In this document: positions 26,293 to 34,839 of the stretch, one piece after another
How positions within the stretch are numbered: position 1 is the first letter of the stretch
How the letters are laid out: each line of letters opens with the position of its first letter
Origin: Mycobacterium numidiamassiliense
GTDB lineage: Bacteria > Actinomycetota > Actinomycetes > Mycobacteriales > Mycobacteriaceae
Reading direction: 5' to 3'
DNA: 64,000 nt
Assembly: GCF_900157365.1 (NCBI RefSeq)
Contig: NZ_FUEZ01000004.1
Location: 1,971,066 to 2,035,065 of the forward strand
Program-made: the position numbers and the translations under genes
Notes under the pieces: model-generated
Seen by the model: only the letters and a program-made list of their open reading frames with translations
Database searches by the model: none
What the model was told of the DNA's origin: nothing

Positions 26293-27825
26293 ATGACGAT
26301 CGAATGGAGCTTGATGGGTCTCTCTAACGTTAATGCCGTTGAAGCGGAGGCTCATTCGGCCATCGCGCAGAGTGGAATCTCGTTTGGTCAACGACTCTAT
26401 GACCGCGCCCTGGCCGACCCCGACGGGATCGGGCTGACGGTCGTAGGGATCGATGGTACTGCCGCGGACCTGACATTGAGCGAGCTCGATCGCCGGGCCA
26501 ACCAGTGGGGGCGGGCCCTCGTCGATGCCGGCGCGCGCGTCGGCTCCTACATCGTGCTTGCCATACCGAACTCTGTTGACCTGGTGCTGGCCAGTCTCGG
26601 ATGCTGGAAGGCCGGGGCCGTGCCGGTCCCGATGCGCTGGGACTTGCCCGAATGGGAACGCAACAGACTGCTAGAGATCATCAGGCCCGCGGTGACTCTG
26701 GACGCGCGCACTCGTGCAACGATGGCGGTGTCGGCCCAGAACCAGTCCGGTGAGCCGGTTTCGCCGGCGGTGTCACCGTCGATCAACGGCATCTGCAGCA
26801 GCGGTTCGACCGGCCTGCCTAAAGTCATCGTCACCCTGCAGCCGGCGATCTGGACCGGCCAGCAGGGGGTGCCCTTCCTGGAGCACTGGACCAGTGTTGA
26901 GCGACCCCAGACGATTTTGGTTCCCGGCCCGCTCTATCACACCAACGGATTCATCACGCTGACCTATCTGCTCAGTGGTGATCGGTTGGTGATACTCGAA
27001 AAGTTCAGTGCCGCAGGTGCGCTCGACGCTATCGAGAAGTATCGGGTCACCAACTTCACCGCCACTCCCACCATGCTGGCGCGCCTCGCCGACATGCCCG
27101 ATATCGATGACCGCGACCTGTCAAGTGTGGTCTGGATGGTGCAAGGTGCCGCGTTGATGCCCCCCACCTTGCTGCGCCGCTGGTTCGAACTGCTCAGCCC
27201 AGAACAAGTGGTGATGGCTTACGGGATGACCGAGAACCTCGGGCTGGCGGCCTTGCGCGGCGACGAATGGCTCGCCCATCCCGGCAGCGTCGGACGCGGC
27301 TTCCGCGACACCGAGATCCGCATCCAGCGCCCCGACGGTTCACTTGCGCCGGTGGGCGAGATGGGCGATATCTACCTCAAGGCGCCCATGAGTGGACTCT
27401 ACGAGTACCTGGGCGGCGCCGCCCTGCTGCCCGCGACCGAGGATGGCTTCCGAACAGCAGGCGATGTCGGCTATCTCGACGCGGACGGGTATCTCTATAT
27501 CGCCGACCGCCGAACCGACATGATCATCACCGGTGGCGCGAATGTGTTTCCGGCCGAGGTGGAAAGCGCCCTTACCGATCATCCGGAAGTCGCCGATGTC
27601 GTGGTGATCGGGCTGCGCGATCCCGAGTGGGGGCGGCGGGTGCACGCCGTTATCGAGCCCCGCGACGTGGCCCAGCCCCCGAGCGCACACGAGATCATCG
27701 CGTATGCCAAGGGTCGGCTGGCTGCATACAAGGTGCCGAAGACCGTCGAGTTCGTCGACGAGATCCCCCGCAGCGCCGCAACGAAAGTCAATCGCTCGGC
27801 GATGATCGAGGTGCGCGGCGGATGA
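26293..27825 (+). CDS. AMP-binding acyl-CoA ligase (FadD-type)
   Basis: Activates a carboxylic acid to its CoA thioester through an acyl-adenylate; 510 residues. The P-loop motif is SSGSTGLPKVIV around residue 175, the adenine-side AYGMTENLG lies near 315, the hinge region contains YLYIADRRTDMIITGG, and VPKTVEFVDEIPRSAATKVNR carries the C-terminal catalytic Lys. ATG 26293 lies 27 bases after the FadE stop; no strong ribosome site is visible and ATG 26314 is an alternative. Its stop overlaps the next ligase start. The acid is unknown. Confidence 0.9.
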   Translation: MTIEWSLMGLSNVNAVEAEAHSAIAQSGISFGQRLYDRALADPDGIGLTVVGIDGTAADLTLSELDRRANQWGRALVDAGARVGSYIVLAIPNSVDLVLASLGCWKAGAVPVPMRWDLPEWERNRLLEIIRPAVTLDARTRATMAVSAQNQSGEPVSPAVSPSINGICSSGSTGLPKVIVTLQPAIWTGQQGVPFLEHWTSVERPQTILVPGPLYHTNGFITLTYLLSGDRLVILEKFSAAGALDAIEKYRVTNFTATPTMLARLADMPDIDDRDLSSVVWMVQGAALMPPTLLRRWFELLSPEQVVMAYGMTENLGLAALRGDEWLAHPGSVGRGFRDTEIRIQRPDGSLAPVGEMGDIYLKAPMSGLYEYLGGAALLPATEDGFRTAGDVGYLDADGYLYIADRRTDMIITGGANVFPAEVESALTDHPEVADVVVIGLRDPEWGRRVHAVIEPRDVAQPPSAHEIIAYAKGRLAAYKVPKTVEFVDEIPRSAATKVNRSAMIEVRGG

Positions 27826-29540
27826 CCTCGGGCTCGCGCGAATTGGTCGGCGACCGGGGGGTGCCCGGCCCGAAAGGGCTGGAAAACGGCCCTGCTGTCG
27901 TGACGCCACAACCCAACTCCATTGCACCACCGTCGGATTTGACGGTTGCCGCCCTGATTCGGGCGCGTGCTGAGGACGACAATGTGGGTCTGCTCTATGG
28001 TGAACGTTCCTGGACGTGGCGGCAGATCGTCGCTGAGGCGGCCGTGCGTGCGGCGTGGTTGCGTGCGACGCTTGATCCGTCGCGACCGCCTCATATCGGG
28101 GTATTGCTGCCCAACGTGCCCGAATTCGTGTTCCAGACCTTCGGCGCCGCGCTGGCCGGCGCATGCGTCGTTGGGGTGAATCCGGCCCGGCGCGGCGCTG
28201 AGTTGGCGCGAGATATCGCGCATACGGAATGCCAATTCGTTCTGGCGGACGCCATGTACGCCGATCTGTACCCCAATGTCATCCGCGTCGAGGACCAACC
28301 ATGGTCCAGCCACCTTGGTGCCGCCCTGCCCGCCGACGATCCGGCACCATCGTCGCGGATGTTTTTGCTGTTCACTTCCGGTTCGACGTCGGCGCCTAAG
28401 GCCGCAGTGCGCAGCCAGGCTCGCTTCGCCAGGGATGCGGCAACCGGGGTCGGCCGCAACGACGTGCTGTACTGCCCGATGCCGCTGACCCACGGTAACG
28501 CGCTGAGCGCGACGCTGTTCCCGGCGCTGGGTGCGGGCGCGACACTTGTTCTGCGCGAAAAGTTTTCGGCGACAGCCTGGCTTGAGGACGTTCGGCGCTA
28601 CGGGGTGACGTTCACCACGACGGTCGGCCGGGCGCTCAGCTATGTGCTGTCGACCCCGCCGAGCGAACACGACCGCGACCATCGGCTGCGCGTCGTGCTC
28701 GCACCAGAGGCATCGCCCCGAGACACTGTGGCCTTCACCGAGCGTTTCGGGGCGGTCGTGGTGAGCGGGTACGGGTCGAGCGAGGGCGGTATCGTCCTGC
28801 TGCCCTCGGGTAAGCCGGGCTCGCTGGGGGTTGCCCCTGCTGGAGCCGACATCGTCGTCCTCGACGAGGCCGGGGTGGAATGCGAAGCGGCGCAATTCGA
28901 CGCCGGCGGACGGTTGACCAACGCCGAGCGTGCGATCGGAGAACTGGTTCGGCGCAACGCGGCGGGTGCGTTCGAAGGCTATTGGGGGAACCCCGAAGCT
29001 GAGGCCGACCGACTACGCGATGGATCGTTCTTCTCGGGGGATCTCGCCTACCGCGACGCAGACGGCGTTTACTGGTTTGCCGGCCGCGTCGGTGACTGGC
29101 TGCGGGTCGATTCGGAGAATTTCACCGCCGCCCCGATCGAGCGGATCATCGCGCGCTACCACAGTGTCACAGGGGTCGCCGTAGTCGGTGTGCCGGATCC
29201 GCTGGCCGGCGATCAGGTGCTAGCCGCTATCGAGCTGGCTCCCGGCCACAGCTTCGACCCTGCTGAGTTCGCCGAATTCCTTTCCCGGCAAGCCGATCTG
29301 GGCACCAAGTGGGCACCCCGTTTCGTGCGGATCAGCCCACAGCTGCCGGTGGTGGGCAACGGCAAGATCGATAAGAAGCCGTTGCGACGCGAAGCCTGGC
29401 TGTGCCAGGACGAAATCTGGTGGCGCCCGCCGCGCGCGGACGGGTACCGACTGCTCACTGCGCCGGACCGTGCGGGGCTGCACGAGGAGTTCGTGGCGCA
29501 CGACCGCATCGAGTTTTACCCTCAGCCCAGTTCCACCTAG
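27822..29540 (+). CDS. AMP-binding acyl-CoA ligase (FadD17-like)
   Basis: Second CoA ligase of the operon, 572 residues. FTSGSTSAPKAAVRSQ is the P-loop and SGYGSSEGGI the adenine motif. SGDLAYRDADGVYWFAGRVGDWLRVDSEN holds the hinge, and GNGKIDKKPLRRE holds the catalytic Lys. The tail WWRPPRADGYRLL resembles the FadD1/FadD17 group found in sterol gene regions. ATG 27822 overlaps the stop of the preceding ligase by four bases. Two adjacent ligases suggest two different acids, perhaps a side-chain acid and a ring-derived acid; this is inference. Confidence 0.88.
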   Translation: MTSGSRELVGDRGVPGPKGLENGPAVVTPQPNSIAPPSDLTVAALIRARAEDDNVGLLYGERSWTWRQIVAEAAVRAAWLRATLDPSRPPHIGVLLPNVPEFVFQTFGAALAGACVVGVNPARRGAELARDIAHTECQFVLADAMYADLYPNVIRVEDQPWSSHLGAALPADDPAPSSRMFLLFTSGSTSAPKAAVRSQARFARDAATGVGRNDVLYCPMPLTHGNALSATLFPALGAGATLVLREKFSATAWLEDVRRYGVTFTTTVGRALSYVLSTPPSEHDRDHRLRVVLAPEASPRDTVAFTERFGAVVVSGYGSSEGGIVLLPSGKPGSLGVAPAGADIVVLDEAGVECEAAQFDAGGRLTNAERAIGELVRRNAAGAFEGYWGNPEAEADRLRDGSFFSGDLAYRDADGVYWFAGRVGDWLRVDSENFTAAPIERIIARYHSVTGVAVVGVPDPLAGDQVLAAIELAPGHSFDPAEFAEFLSRQADLGTKWAPRFVRISPQLPVVGNGKIDKKPLRREAWLCQDEIWWRPPRADGYRLLTAPDRAGLHEEFVAHDRIEFYPQPSST

Positions 29541-29583
29541 ACCGGCGGGGTGCACCCGTTCGTCACGTCGTAGAGGAGATCCT

Positions 29584-30405
29584 GTGCCCGTCCACTACCA
29601 ACTCGGTGCGCGCGAGGGCGCCGAACACGTCGTACTTATCACCCTCGATCGGCCAGAAGCCAAGAACGCATGCGATCTTGAGCACTTCCACCAGCTGGCC
29701 GAGGCGTGGAAGCGCTTCGCGGCCGACGATGACGCGTGGGTGGCGATCTTCACCGGCGTCGGACGTGCCTTCATGTCGGGCGCGGACCTGAAGACCTACG
29801 TCCCCGAGATCACGGCGCTGGCAAAGCAGATTAAGGCGGGTGAGGTCGATTCGGTCAATGGCTACTCACTGTCGGACGGCTACGACGCCGTGCTGCGCGG
29901 CAGCAAGATCTACAAGCCGATCATCGCCGCGATCAATGGGCCGTGCGTGGCGGGCGGCATGGAGATGCTCGGCGGCGTGGACATTCGAGTAGCCAGTGAG
30001 CACGCCACCTTCGGTGTGCTGGAGCCAGCCCGCGGCCTGTTCGCGGGTGGCGGGACCACGGTGCGGTTACCGCGTCAGATTCCGTACGCCCAGGCGATGG
30101 AGGTGCTGCTGTGCGCCGACCGTTTCGATGCGCAGCGCGTCTATGAGATGGGTCTGCTCAATGCGGTGGTGTCAGAGGATGCCCTGCTGGACAAGGCTTT
30201 CGAGTACGCCGCGCGCATTATCAAAAACGCCCCTTTGGCGGTCCAGGCTACTAAGCGCAGCGCGTTGGAAGGTCTGAAGGTCGACATTCGTGAGGCGTAC
30301 AAGATCGAGGCGAGGATTTCCCAGGAGATCTTTGCGACAGAAGACGCGAAGGAGGGGCCGCGGGCGTTCGCCGAGAAACGGCAACCGCAGTGGTCTGGGC
30401 GTTGA
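29584..30405 (+). CDS. Enoyl-CoA hydratase/isomerase family protein
   Basis: Crotonase-fold protein of 273 residues that adds water across, or isomerises, an enoyl-CoA. The oxyanion-hole segment is GRAFMSGADLKTY (about 62-74). The second-half motif GPCVAGGMEMLGGVDIRVASEHATFGVLEPARG holds the usual catalytic Glu positions, with a Glu after GGM and another in VLEPARG. GTG 29584 follows GAGGAG by 5 bases. Its TGA overlaps the ATG of the thiolase-like gene (TGATG). It fits the step after the fused FadE in a beta-oxidation sequence. Confidence 0.9.
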   Translation: MPVHYQLGAREGAEHVVLITLDRPEAKNACDLEHFHQLAEAWKRFAADDDAWVAIFTGVGRAFMSGADLKTYVPEITALAKQIKAGEVDSVNGYSLSDGYDAVLRGSKIYKPIIAAINGPCVAGGMEMLGGVDIRVASEHATFGVLEPARGLFAGGGTTVRLPRQIPYAQAMEVLLCADRFDAQRVYEMGLLNAVVSEDALLDKAFEYAARIIKNAPLAVQATKRSALEGLKVDIREAYKIEARISQEIFATEDAKEGPRAFAEKRQPQWSGR

Positions 30406-31874
30406 TGGCCAGGAGCTCCTCAGGCCGGCTGTGTCTGATCGGCGCAGCGCAGCACACGGTACGCGGTGGCGGCGCACCCGAACCATTGGACAGCTGGGCG
30501 GCGCGGGCAGGGGAAGCCGCGGCTGAGGCGGGCACCAATGATGTTCTGGCGCATATCGATTCCCTTCAGGTGGTGTACTGCCAGACGTGGCCCTACGACG
30601 ATCCGGTAGGCCGGCTCGCGACCGCACTGGGCGCGTCGCCGCGGCACCGGGTTTACTCCGGGATCGGCGGCACCACCCCGCAGTTGCTGGTCAACCAGAC
30701 CGCCGAGGCGATGCTACGTGGCGAGCTGGATCTGGCACTGATCGTCGGCGGCGAGGCGCTCGCGACGCTGCGTACGGCCAAGAAGAGTGGGGAGCGGCTG
30801 CCGTGGAGCTACCGCCAGTCGTCACCGTTCCCGTGGACGCCGCCGCACCCCGCCGAAATGGCCCACCAGGTACTGCAGGCGTGGGAGACGTTTCCGCTCT
30901 GGGACACCGCCCGCCGGGCACGACTGGGCGCATCGCTGACTCAGGATGCCGCCGAAGCGGCCACCATGATGGCGGCGATGAGCCGGGTCGCGGCCGACAA
31001 TCCGCACGCTTGGCGACCTGTCGCCCTGGATGCCGCAACCGTCGGGACACCCACATCGGACAATCGTTACGTCGGGTGGCCGTACACCAAACACGAGGTC
31101 GCGGTGATGGACGTCGATATGTCTGCCGCGCTTCTGCTGGCCACCGGCGAGAAGGCTGACGAGCTGGGAGTCAGCGAAGACCAGCGCCTCTACCTGACCG
31201 GCTGGGCCTACGCGGAGGATCCCGAGAGCATCGCTGAGCGGGCGGACATGTCCCGATCGGCGGCGATGGCGGTCACCGGCAGGCATGCCCTGAGCATGGC
31301 GGGCGTCGGGTTGGACGATATCGACGTCTTCGACCTGTACTCCTGCTTCCCGTCGTCGCTGCGGCTAGGCGCTGATGCACTCGGTCTCGCCCTCGACGAT
31401 CCGCGCGGCCTGACCGTGACGGGCGGCCTCCCGTACGCGGGCGGGCCTGGCAGTGCCTACCAATTGCACGCCATCGCAAGCGCTTTCGACCGATTGCGGC
31501 AGCGATCCGGACATGCGCTGATCACCGGCGTCGGTATGCACCTGGCCAAGCACGTCGCTGCGGTCTGGTCCTCGGCGCCGGGACCGACAGAGCCGCCGGA
31601 CCCTGCGGCGCTGCAGGCCGAGGTCGACGCCGCGCAGCTGCGCAAACCGCTCCTGACGACGTGGACGGGGCCGGGCGAGGTGCTGGCCTATACGGTCGCA
31701 CACGGTAGGGATGGCTCGCCCCAAAGCGGGCTGGTTGTCCTCGATACCGCGGCCGGTCGTGCGCTCGCTCGCGTGCACGAACCCGAATTGCTCGCCGATG
31801 CCGAGTCCCGCGAACTCGTCGGCGCCACCGTCATGGTGAGCACCGACGGGACCCGCAACGAAGCGCGCTGGTGA
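30405..31874 (+). CDS. Thiolase-like protein without the nucleophilic Cys
   Basis: Thiolase-fold protein of 489 residues from the acetyl-CoA acetyltransferase-like group common in mycobacteria. Where active thiolases have their N-terminal Cys, it reads YSGIGGTTPQLLVNQT, with no Cys; the usual C-terminal Cys-Gly-Gly loop is replaced by DVFDLYSCFPSSLRLG and TVTGGLPYAGGPGSAYQ. An OB-like C-terminal domain follows (LLTTWTGPGEVLAYTVAHG). It may therefore bind acyl-CoA or catalyse another C-C bond reaction rather than thiolysis. ATG 30405 overlaps the hydratase stop by one base. Confidence 0.8.
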   Translation: MARSSSGRLCLIGAAQHTVRGGGAPEPLDSWAARAGEAAAEAGTNDVLAHIDSLQVVYCQTWPYDDPVGRLATALGASPRHRVYSGIGGTTPQLLVNQTAEAMLRGELDLALIVGGEALATLRTAKKSGERLPWSYRQSSPFPWTPPHPAEMAHQVLQAWETFPLWDTARRARLGASLTQDAAEAATMMAAMSRVAADNPHAWRPVALDAATVGTPTSDNRYVGWPYTKHEVAVMDVDMSAALLLATGEKADELGVSEDQRLYLTGWAYAEDPESIAERADMSRSAAMAVTGRHALSMAGVGLDDIDVFDLYSCFPSSLRLGADALGLALDDPRGLTVTGGLPYAGGPGSAYQLHAIASAFDRLRQRSGHALITGVGMHLAKHVAAVWSSAPGPTEPPDPAALQAEVDAAQLRKPLLTTWTGPGEVLAYTVAHGRDGSPQSGLVVLDTAAGRALARVHEPELLADAESRELVGATVMVSTDGTRNEARW

Positions 31875-31985
31875 GGGTGCGCGGACGGCTACCCAGATCG
31901 CGCGGCGGTTCAACGAGCAAGTGAGCGTCCTTGAGGCGGTGGACCAACTTACCCACGCGATTCAGCCACGGACTGAGGAGACGAC

Positions 31986-32768
31986 ATGAAATACGACCTT
32001 CCTGACGAGCTGACCGTTGACGTCGACGGTGCGGTCCGCACGGTAACGCTCAACCGCGCCGCAGAGCTCAATTGCACGAATGCCAACCTGCATTGGGCCC
32101 TGGCCAACGTCTGGCGGCAGCTCTCCGCCGACACCGACGCCAAGGTGGTCATTCTCACTGGCGCTGGCCGGGCTTTCTGTGCTGGCGGCGACATCGGTTG
32201 GATCACAACGTTTCTCGACGACCCGGTCGCCAGGGACGAAAGCTTGCGCGAAGGCGCGCAGATCGTCGAGGAAATGCTGCGCTTTCCGCTGCCGGTGATC
32301 GCCGCGGTCAACGGCCCCGCCGTCGGGCTGGGCTGCAGCATTGCGCTGCTTTGCGACATTGTGTTGATCGCCGAGACGGCCTACCTCGCCGACCCGCACG
32401 TCAGCGTCGGGCTGGTCGCCGGAGACGGCGGTGCCGCGTTGTGGCCACTGCTGTGCCCGATCCTGCGGTCGCGCGAATACCTGTACACCGGCGACCGCAT
32501 CCCAGCGGCCACTGCGGTCGATCTCGGGCTGGCTAGCCGCACCGTCGCACCCGATGACCTGATCGCGCAGGCGCACCGGCTCGCCGAACGCCTCGCCGCC
32601 CAGCCCACCGAGGCACTTCGGGGAACCAAGCGGCTCGTCAATATGTACCTGTCTCAGGTGCTCGGCGGACCGTTGCAGGCTGGGTTCGCGGCCGAGCGGG
32701 TCACAATGCAGAGCGACGAGCACCGCGGGAAGATCAGCGCGTTTCAGCAGAAGTTGAGCCGCTCATGA
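31986..32768 (+). CDS. Enoyl-CoA hydratase/isomerase family protein
   Basis: Crotonase-fold protein of 260 residues. The oxyanion segment is GRAFCAGGDIGWI (about 62-74), and the helix motif is NGPAVGLGCSIALLCDIVLIAE, followed by AYLADPHVSVGLVAGDGG. In the latter, an Asp stands where hydratases often have a catalytic Glu, so isomerase or hydrolase activity is possible. GAGGAG precedes the ATG by 5 bases. A gap of 111 bases separates it from the thiolase-like gene. A probable terminator hairpin (32770-32797) follows directly, marking the end of the long rightward operon. Confidence 0.88.
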   Translation: MKYDLPDELTVDVDGAVRTVTLNRAAELNCTNANLHWALANVWRQLSADTDAKVVILTGAGRAFCAGGDIGWITTFLDDPVARDESLREGAQIVEEMLRFPLPVIAAVNGPAVGLGCSIALLCDIVLIAETAYLADPHVSVGLVAGDGGAALWPLLCPILRSREYLYTGDRIPAATAVDLGLASRTVAPDDLIAQAHRLAERLAAQPTEALRGTKRLVNMYLSQVLGGPLQAGFAAERVTMQSDEHRGKISAFQQKLSRS

Positions 32769-32769
32769 C

Positions 32770-32797
32770 GCCGGCAGTCGTGGAGCATAGTGCCGGC
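32770..32797 (+). terminator. Hairpin after the Rieske-to-hydratase operon
   Basis: GCCGGCA, 14 bases, TGCCGGC makes a perfect 7-bp stem two bases after the hydratase stop codon. No U-tract follows, which is common in mycobacteria. The next gene reads the other way. Confidence 0.5.
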
Positions 32798-32920
32798 TGT
32801 CCCGTAAACCCGAGCACGAGCGATCGTCTGAGCAGAAGCAACTCTCGGCGGGTTGGGCCCCTTTCTGCATCCTGAGAGTTTGACGTCGTTTGGAAGGAAA
32901 TGCCGATGTGGTTGGACTAT

Positions 32921-33478
32921 CTAGCTGGCCGCCGCATTTCGACGGGGGAGCCGACTCCGACGGGGCTCGAGGCCCGCTGCGTGACGCAGTTCCGCCAGAA
33001 ACTGGTCTGGGTCCCCGCTTCCGAGCATGTAGTGACTGACAGCGATGCGGACTAGGGCGGCAGCAGCGATGTCGCTGTGCTCATCCCGGATGATCTTGGC
33101 GATCGATCGATGCATTGTGGGCAGTGCACGTTTCATCTGATGAAGTACATGGTCGGGTTCGATCTCGGCGAATAAATGAAGCGAGGACGACGGCTGGAAT
33201 TCGACGATGAACGCCAGCGCGGCGTCGAGGCCATCGGGCCCACTCAGTCCGGCGATCGCCGCGGCGATCCCGGCGTCGAAGTTGTCCTGTTCGTACAGGC
33301 CGAAGGCCTCGAGGAGGCCTTCCTTCGAGCCGAAGTGGCGGTAGAGCGTTGGGCGTGAGACCTGCGCTTCTGCAGCGACATCCGATAGCCGCAGCCGGCG
33401 TCGCCCACCGCGCGCAAGGACGGTGAATGTTGCGTCGAGGATTCGTCTGCGCAGTGACGAATCCGCCTCAATGGGCAC
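32921..33478 (-). CDS. TetR-family transcriptional regulator
   Basis: Repressor of 185 residues. The DNA-binding domain spans RRRILDATFTVLARGGRRRLRLSDVAAEAQVSRPTLYRHFGSKEGLLEAF at the N-terminus; the rest is an all-helical ligand domain with no clear ligand hint. GTG 33478 is preceded by GGGAGG. It is the second gene of a leftward pair with the SDR (84-base gap), so it probably shares the promoter in the 34280-34839 region that holds site F. Confidence 0.87.
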   Translation of the reverse strand: MPIEADSSLRRRILDATFTVLARGGRRRLRLSDVAAEAQVSRPTLYRHFGSKEGLLEAFGLYEQDNFDAGIAAAIAGLSGPDGLDAALAFIVEFQPSSSLHLFAEIEPDHVLHQMKRALPTMHRSIAKIIRDEHSDIAAAALVRIAVSHYMLGSGDPDQFLAELRHAAGLEPRRSRLPRRNAAAS

Positions 33479-33562
33479 CGGCTACCTCCCTCGGCCCCCT
33501 TTACATCCATAGATTCCCCCGGCCGCCGGCGGGGGCGGCGTGAAAAAACAGGGCTGGTTCGG

Positions 33563-34279
33563 TCAGCTCGATGCGGCGCGCCGTTGAACTTCGAAAGGCA
33601 CGACGGGCGGTCTGGCCCAAGGTCCCCGGGTGACGGCATTGAGCCGAATCTCGGGTAGGTCCACAGATGGGTCGACGGTGTCAAGCCACGCCACCGCGTT
33701 CGCCACATCGGCCACGCCTAGGGCGTACATCTCGAACGGAACATCTTGGAGCATTTCGGTTTCCACTGGCCCCGGCGTCACGACGTGTACTGCGATGCCG
33801 TCTCGGTCCACCTCGAGGGCCAACGCCCTGGCGAACGCATTCATGCCGGCCTTCGAGGCGGAATACGCGGTGCGCGCCGGCATCGGTTCGTGCGCGGCTG
33901 ATGACGAGATGAACACAAAACGCGATCCGGGCCTCATCAGGGGCAGTGCGGCCTGGGTGAGGACGAAACACGAGTCGAGGTTGGCTGCCATCGTCGTGCG
34001 CCATTGGGAGAAGGATTGCTTGCGCGCGTACGTCCCGCCGAGCACACCGGCGGCGTGCACGATCAGGTCGACCCGGTCTAAGCCCGCTGTGACCGCGGCA
34101 AAGCTTGCCGGGTCGGCAGCGTCCGCGACGACGTATCGTGCGCCGATTTCGGCGGCGGCGGCGCTCAGTGCCGCCTCGCCACGTGCGCACAGCACGACCT
34201 CGTAGCCACGCTCAGCAAGCTCGCGACCGCACGCTTTGCCGATGCCGCCGCTGCCGCCGGTGATGATCGCGTTTCGCAC
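33563..34279 (-). CDS. SDR-family oxidoreductase
   Basis: Short-chain dehydrogenase of 238 residues. ITGGSGGIG at about 6-14 binds NAD(P), HAAGVLGG takes the NAG position, Ser is in FISSSAAHE, and YSASK is the catalytic Tyr-x3-Lys. The C-terminal tail is short and variable. GTG 34279 has GAAAGGACC upstream. It is co-directional with the TetR gene that follows and divergent from the hydantoinase operon. The substrate is unknown. Confidence 0.87.
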   Translation of the reverse strand: MRNAIITGGSGGIGKACGRELAERGYEVVLCARGEAALSAAAAEIGARYVVADAADPASFAAVTAGLDRVDLIVHAAGVLGGTYARKQSFSQWRTTMAANLDSCFVLTQAALPLMRPGSRFVFISSSAAHEPMPARTAYSASKAGMNAFARALALEVDRDGIAVHVVTPGPVETEMLQDVPFEMYALGVADVANAVAWLDTVDPSVDLPEIRLNAVTRGPWARPPVVPFEVQRRAASS

Positions 34280-34839
34280 GCCTGGTCCTTTCGTGTCGAT
34301 GTGTCTGGTGCTGCGGCCGATGCCGCGCCTTCAGAGATTGCGGGCCGTAGGCCCGCGCCGACGCTGTGCTACTTCGAATCGCCGTTCAGGACGTCGACCT
34401 GGGTGTGGAAGATGTCGCCCGGCACTACCGTTGAGTCAACGATAACAGTTACCGTTTAGCATCATGTTCGGCGTTCACGATCGGGACACGTGTGGACGCT
34501 GAGCGTATATTTATTATGTTTGTATAAATAGCAGTTTTGGAAGCCGTCAGAAGTTGGTGTCATGAGCGAAGCGCTATCAGGCTTCCCCGTCGCCGCCCAT
34601 CCGAAGGGTGGGTTCGAGGTCGCGCACCGTCGTGGTGCCACCGAGGGCCCGCTGTCAGGTCGGCAGGGCTTCGGTGGTGGTGGTCGAGGCGCGATCCGGG
34701 GGCGCACGGGTGGCGTTGTCACGCATCAGCGGCAGGGCCGCCGACAAGGACATGGGCGCCTACTTGCCATCGGGCGGGTGCGGCATCTGATGACCCAGTC
34801 ATTGTCCATCAGGACAGTCCGTGCACAGGAAGGGTGCGT
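34280..34839. other. Divergent intergenic region with no recognised gene
   Basis: A 560-base stretch between the SDR-TetR pair and the hydantoinase operon. Open frames at about 34562-34843 and 34608-34790 have low-complexity products with no family likeness. The part around 34500-34530 is AT-rich and may hold a promoter. Operator-like site F is at 34438-34456. Confidence 0.5.
34438..34456. promoter_or_regulatory. TetR-type operator, imperfect (site F)
   Basis: AACGATA-ACAGT-TACCGTT keeps the 7-5-7 layout. Its two arms are inverted with one mismatch, though each deviates from TACSGTA at one or two positions. Another TACCGTT lies at 34426-34432. The site is 159 bases before the SDR start and about 380 bases before the hydantoinase B start. 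Confidence 0.45.

Noticed and set aside
24445-26391. Very long open frame (648 codons) on the minus strand over the fused FadE
   Set aside because: It is antisense to a well-supported gene, its product is rich in Arg/Gly/Pro/His with no family likeness, and it reflects the GC-rich third-position pattern of the real gene.
27267-27821. Upstream extension of the second acyl-CoA ligase frame
   Set aside because: It lies inside the preceding ligase in another frame; the ATG at 27822 with ATGA overlap explains the start.
27579-28895. 438-codon minus-strand frame over the FadD17-like gene
   Set aside because: Shadow of the forward ligase; no motifs, low-complexity basic product.
32041-32060. CGGTAACG sequence resembling the TACSGTA half-site
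   Set aside because: Inside the enoyl-CoA hydratase coding sequence with no second half-site at the right distance.
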